From the NCBI GenBank assembly GCA_018065815.1, contig JAGHSP010000157.1:1-8341 (forward strand): DNA of 8,341 bases, written 5' to 3'. Positions 1 through 4,727 of the stretch are shown here, in pieces. The translations under genes and the position numbers were made by a program. This DNA comes from Candidatus Sodaliphilus limicaballi (lineage in GTDB: Bacteria; Bacteroidota; Bacteroidia; Bacteroidales; Muribaculaceae). Positions within the stretch are counted from its first letter, which is position 1, and each line of letters begins with the position of its first letter. The notes under the pieces are model-generated. The model made no database searches, was not told the DNA's origin, and saw nothing but the letters and a program-made list of their open reading frames with translations.

Positions 1-154
1 TTTACAGCCATTTCGGCGTACCCATGGCACGCCTGCATGGCTGCCTACCATATCACATCCCCAAAGGGATGTTTCACCTCTTCTCCCTATCTATTTCTTG
101 CTTCACCAACCGGAAAAATCCGCTGATTCCCTTTTTTTTCATTGTCAACTATAT
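1..154. other. Left-edge intergenic stretch, no supported gene
   Basis: A plus-strand frame is open from the window edge to a TGA at 124-126 (41 codons), but it has no start in view except an internal ATG at 37 and no recognisable domain, so it is not called as a gene. A perfect 7-bp hairpin, ACATCCC / GGGATGT, lies at 55-72 with a 4-base loop, followed by only three T's. A run of eight T's at 132-139 follows a weak 4-bp hairpin (111-122). The stretch could be the tail of a gene or RNA lying to the left, or a dispersed intergenic sequence; it cannot be resolved here. Confidence 0.25.
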
Positions 155-193
155 AAAAAACTCATCCGTTCCTATGTAAATAAGAACGGATGA
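155..193 (-). terminator. Rho-independent terminator of the DPBB-protein gene
   Basis: Read on the minus strand, a perfect 10-bp stem (TCATCCGTTC pairing with GAACGGATGA, plus-strand arms 162-171 and 184-193) with a 12-base loop is followed directly by a T-rich tract (A-run at 155-160 on the plus strand). It begins about 15 bases after the stop codon of the minus-strand gene at 209-589, so it ends that transcript. Confidence 0.9.
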
Positions 194-208
194 AATAAAT
201 CGGAGAAA

Positions 209-589
209 TTACTTTACCTTCGATATTGAGAGGCTTGCGCGTCCTTTCAGGCCGTAGGTGTCGCCCTTGGCCATCAGGAAGTCGATCATGCGACGTGTAC
301 GCTTGCCCATGCGGTCCTTAATGACCCACTTGCCATTAAGGTCGGGAGCACTTTCACACTTTACGAGAATCGTGTCGCCCATCTTAAAACCAGCCGCGAA
401 CACATCGGGCGAAGCAGCCACCCATTTCAGTTCGCGTTTCTTCAGCTTTTCATTGTCAATGCGGTCGCCGCTTGCTGTGTACCAGCTCAATGACCCTCCA
501 GGGTGATACAGCGTGCCGTTGACGTTGAGCGTTTGTGCCATAGCGCTAAGTCCCATCGCTGCCAGAGCAGCTAAAAATAGATGTTTCAT
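209..589 (-). CDS. Small secreted RlpA/3D-like double-psi beta-barrel protein
   Basis: The product has 126 residues. Residues 1-18 form a signal peptide (positive start, hydrophobic core, AMA before Q19), so the protein is exported to the periplasm or beyond. The mature part resembles the double-psi beta-barrel of RlpA and 3D-domain proteins: YTASG at 37-41, a GD turn followed by TILV at 71-76, then KWVIKDRM (87-94) and IDFLM (102-106). The last two give the paired aspartates D92 and D103 expected in the barrel's second half. Family members often bind or cleave peptidoglycan, but RlpA-type lytic activity cannot be claimed because the canonical N-terminal catalytic segment is not evident. The gene stands alone, with a -7 box upstream and a strong terminator downstream. 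The start is supported by the signal peptide beginning at this Met; no Shine-Dalgarno is visible. The fold assignment is by motif only. Confidence 0.75.
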   Translation of the reverse strand: MKHLFLAALAAMGLSAMAQTLNVNGTLYHPGGSLSWYTASGDRIDNEKLKKRELKWVAASPDVFAAGFKMGDTILVKCESAPDLNGKWVIKDRMGKRTRRMIDFLMAKGDTYGLKGRASLSISKVK

Positions 590-614
590 AAGCGGTTTTG
601 GTTTAATTGCGCTG

Positions 615-622
615 CAAAGTTA
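615..622 (-). promoter_or_regulatory. Bacteroidota -7 box for the DPBB-protein gene
   Basis: TAACTTTG on the minus strand is an exact match to the TAnnTTTG -7 consensus, 25 bases upstream of the ATG at 589. The -33 position, 20 bases further upstream, reads TTAG and is a poor match, so the promoter may be weak or activator-dependent. Confidence 0.6.
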
Positions 623-667
623 CGAAAAATTTTTGTAATATCCTAATTTTGAGCAATAAACCCATTT

Positions 668-687
668 TTACCCCCTGGTTACCCCCT
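668..687 (+). repeat. Two TTACCCCCT direct repeats upstream of the transferase promoter
   Basis: The 9-base unit TTACCCCCT occurs at 668-676 and again at 679-687, an 11-base period (about one helical turn). The second copy ends 20 bases before the -33 box at 708. C-rich runs stand out in this AT-rich spacer. Position and phasing are what an activator or response-regulator site would show, but no regulator is identified. Confidence 0.5.
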
Positions 688-707
688 CGTGAATTGATGA
701 TTTTTAC

Positions 708-738
708 TTTGTAATCACAATTTTTATTCCTAATTTTG
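708..738 (+). promoter_or_regulatory. Bacteroidota promoter of the phosphoethanolamine transferase gene
   Basis: TTTG at 708-711 and TAATTTTG at 731-738, separated by 19 bases, match the primary-sigma consensus of Bacteroidota. Transcription should begin around 743-747, leaving a leader of only some 12-15 bases before the ATG at 758. A second TAATTTTG at 644-651 has no -33 partner. Confidence 0.85.
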
Positions 739-757
739 CATTCTCAAAACATCCTAT

Positions 758-2299
758 ATGAAACTATTCAACTTCTTGAAAAAACAAGTGTCACTGGTGA
801 AGTTTGCCGCCGTGTGCAGCATTCTCAACCTCGTGCTTTACAACATACCCTTTGTCCTGTTTGTAGTTGACCATGCCGACTTTTCTAATGCCTCTCACTG
901 GCTGCTCGTGGCATCGGTGGGGCTGTTGCTTGTCACACTCAATTTCTTCGCCTTCTACCTGCTGGTGTTCCTTTTCAGGGTGGCGGGAAAGGTGTTACTT
1001 GCATTATTTGCCCTGCTCAACGGCGTGTGCTCCTACTTTGTGGTCACCTATCACAACTTCATGGACGGTGCCATGATGAGCAACGTGCTCAACACACGTT
1101 TCTCCGAGGCATCAGGGTTCTTCACTTGGCAGCTCGTGGTCTTTTCTCTCGTCTTCGGTGTGCTGCCTGCCGTGCTCTTACTCCTGCAAAGGACTGACCG
1201 CGGCACGTGGAAATCATTAGCCAAGTGGACAGGAGGCAGCCTCGCCGTGTCGGTTTTGCTTGTGCTCATCAACTTCAACCAGGTGCTGTGGATAGGAAAA
1301 TATGAGACCGAGCTGGGCGGACTTGTCATGCCCTGGGGCTACACGGCCAACATGATACGCATGGTCAACGCTCGTTTTGCCGAGCAAAAGGAGGAGATAA
1401 AGCTGCCCGACGCACAGTTTACCGACGATGAGAAAAGCGTCTTGGTGCTCGTCATCGGCGAGTCGGCACGCAAGGCCAACTTCCAGCTTTACGGCTATGA
1501 CCGTCCCACTAATCCCAAGTTGAGCGAACTCACCGACCTGCACGTGTTCAATGCACGCTCTTGCGCCACCTACACTACCGCAGGCGTGAAGAGCATTCTG
1601 GAATACAAGGAGACCAGCGACCTCTATGAGATTCTCCCCAACTATCTCTTCCGTACCGGGGCCGACGTGGTGTGGCGCACATCCAACTGGGGTGAGCCTC
1701 CCGTGCACATCAAGGAATACCTCAAAAAAGAAGACCTTGCCGCAACCTACCACTGGGACAACCCCGACCACGACGAACTGCTCACGCAAGGGCTCAAGGA
1801 ACGCATCATGAGCAGCGACAAGAACAAGGTGTTCATCGTGCTGCACACCAGCACCAGCCACGGGCCAGAGTACCAGACGCACTACCCTGCCCAGTTTGAG
1901 ACTTTCGCCCCCATTGCCGATAATGTGGAAGACGCTCGCAAGGACTTGAAGAAACTCCACAATGCCTACGACAACACTATCGTCTATACCGACCACATAT
2001 TGCGTGGCATCATTGACTCGCTACGCACTCTCGACGGCTGGCATGCAGCGATGATCTACGTGTCGGACCACGGCGAGTCTCTTGGCGAGGACGGACTGTT
2101 CATGCACGGCGTGCCCATGTCCATCGCACCGAGCGAGCAATATGAGATTCCTTTCCTGCTATGGCACAACGACTCAACCCGCACGGTTGCCAACCCGCAA
2201 CAGCCCATCGACCAGCACCACGTGTTCCACACAGTGATTGACTGGTTCAACGTGAAAACCCCTGTTCACGACAAGCAGAAATCCCTGTTTAAGAATTAG
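758..2299 (+). CDS. Phosphoethanolamine transferase, EptA/MCR-type (sulfatase fold)
   Basis: This 513-residue inner-membrane enzyme is expected to move phosphoethanolamine from phosphatidylethanolamine to lipid A or another envelope glycan. Five hydrophobic segments (about 15-37, 48-73, 77-98, 122-143, 157-175) precede a periplasmic alkaline-phosphatase/sulfatase-like domain, the EptA/MCR layout at nearly the same length. Visible active-site residues are E235 in GESAR (234-238), the probable nucleophile T273 in SCATYTTAG, H368 in TSHGP, D437 and H438 in VSDHGES, and H450 in FMHG. These correspond by motif and spacing to E246, T285, H395, D465, H466 and H478 of MCR-1. All catalytic positions look intact. 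The 3' end overlaps the convergent PAP2 phosphatase gene by 11 bases, a context suggesting joint editing of lipid A phosphates. Adding phosphoethanolamine typically lowers affinity for cationic antimicrobial peptides. The acceptor (lipid A, core sugar or other) is not determined. Confidence 0.92.
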   Translation: MKLFNFLKKQVSLVKFAAVCSILNLVLYNIPFVLFVVDHADFSNASHWLLVASVGLLLVTLNFFAFYLLVFLFRVAGKVLLALFALLNGVCSYFVVTYHNFMDGAMMSNVLNTRFSEASGFFTWQLVVFSLVFGVLPAVLLLLQRTDRGTWKSLAKWTGGSLAVSVLLVLINFNQVLWIGKYETELGGLVMPWGYTANMIRMVNARFAEQKEEIKLPDAQFTDDEKSVLVLVIGESARKANFQLYGYDRPTNPKLSELTDLHVFNARSCATYTTAGVKSILEYKETSDLYEILPNYLFRTGADVVWRTSNWGEPPVHIKEYLKKEDLAATYHWDNPDHDELLTQGLKERIMSSDKNKVFIVLHTSTSHGPEYQTHYPAQFETFAPIADNVEDARKDLKKLHNAYDNTIVYTDHILRGIIDSLRTLDGWHAAMIYVSDHGESLGEDGLFMHGVPMSIAPSEQYEIPFLLWHNDSTRTVANPQQPIDQHHVFHTVIDWFNVKTPVHDKQKSLFKN

Positions 2300-2960
2300 G
2301 AATGATTTTATTATACTTGTTGAGGACGTAATACACGGCGCATGGTATAGACACGCCCACTAGGCTGCCCACACACACATCGAGCAGGAAGTGCTGCGAC
2401 AGATAGATGCGTGAATAACCACCCAGGGCGGCAAGCAGCAGCAACCCTATCAGTGACAAGACATGCGCAGCTTGGCGTTGTGCAGTGGGTTGCGATGCGC
2501 GGCGGGTGTAGTAATGCGTCAGCAGCAACGCGCACGTGGTGAAGAACACGAAAAATGCCGATGTGTGGCCCGAGGGGAACGAATGATGCTGATGCAGCTT
2601 CACGCCCTCAACCACAGGAAGCACATTGCCAATCTCATTCTCGCCGAAGTACAATGCCGGGCGAGGCATGTCAAACGAACGCTTTAGGATCTGTATAGGT
2701 AACACCGCGCTCAGTTCCGATATGAGATACATGATGCTCCACCACCTCACCTTCTTGAACAGCAAGGGTATCGCCGCAATCACATATATGGGCCACTCGG
2801 CAAGGGTGGAATACAGCCGGATAAACACATCGCCAGCCGCCGAGTGGCAGCCATTGAGCATCACATGCAACTCTCCTTTAGGTACTGTGAGCAACAGCGA
2901 CAGCATCACCCCGAACAGCACTACATAACCTGCAATATAAGAACTAAATGATTTCTTCAT
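2289..2960 (-). CDS. PAP2-family membrane phosphatase (lipid phosphatase, LpxE/LpxF/PgpB-like)
   Basis: The product has 223 residues with about five to six hydrophobic segments and a complete three-part PAP2 signature: K93-x6-R100-P101 (KRSFDMPRP), P129-S130-G131-H132 (FPSGH) and S183-R184-x5-H190-x3-D194 (SRIYLSQHFLLD). H132 and H190 are the expected catalytic pair, facing the periplasm in this class. Possible substrates are lipid A phosphate (LpxE or LpxF role), undecaprenyl diphosphate or phosphatidylglycerol phosphate; sequence alone does not decide. The neighbour favours lipid A: its stop codon lies inside the 3' end of the EptA-like gene on the other strand, and in Helicobacter pylori a lipid A 1-phosphatase and a phosphoethanolamine transferase are adjacent and act in sequence. 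It has its own promoter (3091-3122) and a leader of roughly 120 bases. No terminator is visible between the two convergent genes. Confidence 0.88.
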   Translation of the reverse strand: MKKSFSSYIAGYVVLFGVMLSLLLTVPKGELHVMLNGCHSAAGDVFIRLYSTLAEWPIYVIAAIPLLFKKVRWWSIMYLISELSAVLPIQILKRSFDMPRPALYFGENEIGNVLPVVEGVKLHQHHSFPSGHTSAFFVFFTTCALLLTHYYTRRASQPTAQRQAAHVLSLIGLLLLAALGGYSRIYLSQHFLLDVCVGSLVGVSIPCAVYYVLNKYNKIIPNS

Positions 2961-2999
2961 AACTAAAGCATTAATTTTTTTATTCTATACCAAGCCCCG

Positions 3000-3048
3000 G
3001 TTATACCAAAGTGTCGTAACTAACAGTGTTTGGATAAGTTAGTATAAC
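3000..3048 (-). repeat. Inverted repeats in the leader of the PAP2 gene
   Basis: Within the roughly 120-base untranslated leader, three nested or interleaved inverted repeats can be drawn: GTTATAC (3000-3006) with GTATAAC (3042-3048), CCAAA (3006-3010) with TTTGG (3029-3033), and ACTAAC (3019-3024) with GTTAGT (3038-3043). The third interleaves with the second, so they would be alternative structures. This suggests a foldable leader or an operator; no known riboswitch class is recognised. Confidence 0.35.
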
Positions 3049-3090
3049 TCTCATGATTTAGCCAGACAGCCATATAATTTTTTCAAAATG

Positions 3091-3122
3091 CAAAGTTACA
3101 ACCTTTCCCTCAATCCCGCAAA
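3091..3122 (-). promoter_or_regulatory. Bacteroidota promoter of the PAP2 gene
   Basis: On the minus strand, TTTG (plus-strand 3119-3122) and TAACTTTG (3091-3098) are separated by 20 bases, matching the -33/-7 consensus. The -33 box lies inside the T-tract of the upstream operon's terminator, so the two signals share bases. The ATG is 130 bases below the -7 box. Confidence 0.8.
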
Positions 3123-3151
3123 AAAATCCCCACCCCATGCGAGGTGAGGAT
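3119..3151 (-). terminator. Rho-independent terminator of the glycerol operon
   Basis: On the minus strand, ATCCTCACC pairs with GGTGGGGAT (one T-G wobble; plus-strand arms 3126-3134 and 3143-3151, 8-base loop) and runs directly into seven T's (A-run 3120-3126). It starts about 25 bases after the stop of the outer-membrane protein gene. No comparable hairpin is seen between glpK, glpF and that gene, which supports one transcript. Confidence 0.9.
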
Positions 3152-3176
3152 TATAATGAGGATGTGATTCCTGATT

Positions 3177-3923
3177 TTAGAGGTTCACAAGTGTCACTGC
3201 TGCACGGAAGTAACCCTTGTTGGCATCAGGATTCCACATGCCGCCCACTGTGATGGGCAGAGGATAGTTCTTGATTTTCAACTTATAGGTTACATTCAGG
3301 CGCACGTCAACAACGCTAAAGTTGTGCTCAGCACTGTAGAAGTTGCCGTCAATGCCGTCCTCAGGGCTGAGTGCGAATGATGCACCCACGCTGGGAGTAA
3401 CGTTCCACTTCTCGCTGTCATAAGCGGTAACAGCAGCGTTGATGAATGTTGAATACAAGTTCTTCGTGCCTGTAACACCACGGTCACGGCCAGCAATCAC
3501 TGTGTTCCATGACAGGGTCAAGGGCACCTTGGTTGTTGCACCGAAGTTGTAAGCCACGCCAGCATCAATAAAGTGAGATGTCTCATTCACTTTGTAGTTA
3601 AAAATCTTGTGGTTGCCGGGAGCTGCGTCACTGAAGTTGTAGATATCCCAAACGCTTGCGGTGAAGCCCTTGTTGGTATAGCTCATGTAGTAGTCAAACT
3701 CCTTGTAGTCGCCGTTGAACATGCCGCCGCCCCACAGACCCACGCGGAAGTGGTCGTTCTTGTCGCTGAAACTGAGGTCTGCATTATAGGTCAAGCCCGA
3801 AGACACCTCGATACCACGCCACAAGTGAGAAGTCTCAAGACCAGCACTAGCGTGAATATAGTCGCTTGCCATTGCAGTTGTTGCCATAGCAACCGCTGCA
3901 AGTGAAAGAATATATTTCTTCAT
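3177..3923 (-). CDS. Outer-membrane beta-barrel protein in the glycerol operon (TorF-like porin candidate)
   Basis: From the Met at 3923 the product has 248 residues. Residues 1-19 are a clear signal peptide (MKKYILSL start, hydrophobic core, AMA then S20). The rest has amphipathic alternating strands with many aromatic and glycine residues, no cysteine and no soluble domain, as in small outer-membrane barrels. The SHLWRG motif near residue 35 recalls the TorF-type putative porin family, whose members carry a similar S-x-x-W-R-G segment early in the mature protein. A start at 3938 (five residues longer, MRITT) is possible; the 3923 start is preferred because it begins the signal peptide directly. 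The gene follows the aquaglyceroporin by 25 bases and ends at the operon terminator. A role as outer-membrane channel for glycerol or glycerol phosphates is inferred from context, not shown by sequence. Confidence 0.8.
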   Translation of the reverse strand: MKKYILSLAAVAMATTAMASDYIHASAGLETSHLWRGIEVSSGLTYNADLSFSDKNDHFRVGLWGGGMFNGDYKEFDYYMSYTNKGFTASVWDIYNFSDAAPGNHKIFNYKVNETSHFIDAGVAYNFGATTKVPLTLSWNTVIAGRDRGVTGTKNLYSTFINAAVTAYDSEKWNVTPSVGASFALSPEDGIDGNFYSAEHNFSVVDVRLNVTYKLKIKNYPLPITVGGMWNPDANKGYFRAAVTLVNL

Positions 3924-3948
3924 AGTTGTAATTCTCATTTACTGTTAA

Positions 3949-4623
3949 TTATTGAGCATAGCAGCATGCCATTGCACCCCACAGGAGAGCTGCAGCTGCA
4001 GCACCAGCGATGGGAGCAACAACGGGAATCCAGCTGTAACCCCAGTCGCTACCACCCTTGCCGGGGATAGGAAGAACGGCGTGAGCAATACGGGGTGAAA
4101 GGTCACGAGCAGCGTTCATTGCATAGCCGGTGGTTGCACCCAGTGACATACCGATAGCGGTGATAACCCAAGTGATGCCCACGAGACCTACCTGACCGCC
4201 GAAGTTAGCCATAACGAGGATCGCAAACATGAGCATGAATGTAGCAACGAACTCGCCGAAGAAGTTGATGGGAGTGTTCTTGATAGCGGGAGCTGTGCAG
4301 AATACGCCCAGCTTGGTAGCCTGGTCTTCAGTTGCCTTGAAGTGGTCGATGTAGAACAAGTAAACTATAACTGCACCAATGAAACCACCGAGCATTTGTG
4401 CTGCAATGTAACCGGGAACGAGAGCCCACTCAAATTTGCCAGCCACAGCGAGACCGATAGAAACAGCGGGATTGAGGTGACCGCCTGAGGGACCTGCGAT
4501 GAGGGCACCCATCATTACTGCGAGACCCCAACCGAGGGCGATTACTACCCAACCTGCGTTCTGGGCTTTAGACTTGTTCAATGAGCATGCACAGCACACA
4601 CCGTCACCGAAGAGAACTAACAC
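3949..4623 (-). CDS. glpF: Aquaglyceroporin (glycerol facilitator), start unresolved
   Basis: This MIP-family channel, lying directly after glpK, should let glycerol cross the inner membrane. Numbering from the GTG at 4623 (224 residues): LFGDGV at 4-9, first pore motif HLNPAVS (49-55), second pore motif AMNAARD (168-174). The selectivity-filter positions can be read as W32, G158, Y167 and R173, matching W48, G191, F200 and R206 of E. coli GlpF, so a glycerol-type pore is expected. The second motif is NAA rather than NPA, a substitution at a normally invariant proline. The GTG is the first conventional start in this frame, but it would cut into the first membrane helix. Family-like residues ILEFFGTL continue upstream in the same frame to an in-frame TAA at 4648-4650 (next entry). 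The gene is either started at an unusual codon, frameshifted near its start, or affected by a sequence error. Confidence 0.85.
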   Translation of the reverse strand: MLVLFGDGVCCACSLNKSKAQNAGWVVIALGWGLAVMMGALIAGPSGGHLNPAVSIGLAVAGKFEWALVPGYIAAQMLGGFIGAVIVYLFYIDHFKATEDQATKLGVFCTAPAIKNTPINFFGEFVATFMLMFAILVMANFGGQVGLVGITWVITAIGMSLGATTGYAMNAARDLSPRIAHAVLPIPGKGGSDWGYSWIPVVAPIAGAAAAALLWGAMACCYAQ

Positions 4624-4658
4624 TAATGTTCCGAAGAACTCAAGAATTTAATTTCCAT
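4624..4658 (-). other. Displaced N-terminal segment of glpF (frameshift or non-ATG start)
   Basis: An ATG at 4658 opens MEIKFLSSSEH and stops at TAG (4623-4625), overlapping the GTG at 4621-4623 as TAGTG. In the glpF frame, codons 4624-4647 read ILEFFGTL, matching the EF-x-GT stretch that begins MIP-family proteins, but a TAA at 4648-4650 blocks any ATG. The ATG frame and the glpF frame differ by one base: one extra base near 4641-4644 would give MEIKF(x)EFFGTL, an ordinary N-terminus. Alternatives are initiation at the ATT at 4645-4647 or reinitiation at the GTG after the 11-codon mini-ORF. Confidence 0.7.
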
Positions 4659-4691
4659 AAAATTGTTTTTTTAAAATGATTAATATTATAA

Positions 4692-4727
4692 GCTATCTTG
4701 GCTATCTCGACTATAAAGGCTATTACT
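4692..4727 (-). repeat. Degenerate 9-bp tandem repeat between glpK and glpF
   Basis: On the plus strand the units GCTATCTTG, GCTATCTCG, ACTATAAAG and GCTATTACT follow without gaps; CTAT recurs at 4693, 4702, 4711 and 4720, exactly every 9 bases. The last unit includes the glpK stop codon. It lies in the roughly 65-75-base spacer of the operon, so it would be transcribed. Function is unknown. Confidence 0.5.

Noticed and set aside
111..139. Plus-strand terminator made of CGGA-AAAA-TCCG and the T-run at 132-139
   Set aside because: The stem is only 4 bp and is separated from the T-run by nine bases.
644..651. Second TAATTTTG box as an extra promoter upstream of the transferase gene
   Set aside because: No TTG-type -33 box lies 19-21 bases upstream; the nearest TTTG is only 8 bases away.
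1217..1996. 259-codon open frame on the minus strand inside the transferase gene
   Set aside because: It is fully antisense to a gene with intact catalytic motifs, shows no domain, and has the Val/Leu/His-rich composition typical of the shadow of a GC-rich gene.
4636..4650. Programmed -1 frameshift to join the ATG mini-ORF to glpF
   Set aside because: A -1 shift after TTG would restore the frame, but no X-XXY-YYZ slippery heptamer is present in the correct phase and no stimulatory hairpin was seen.
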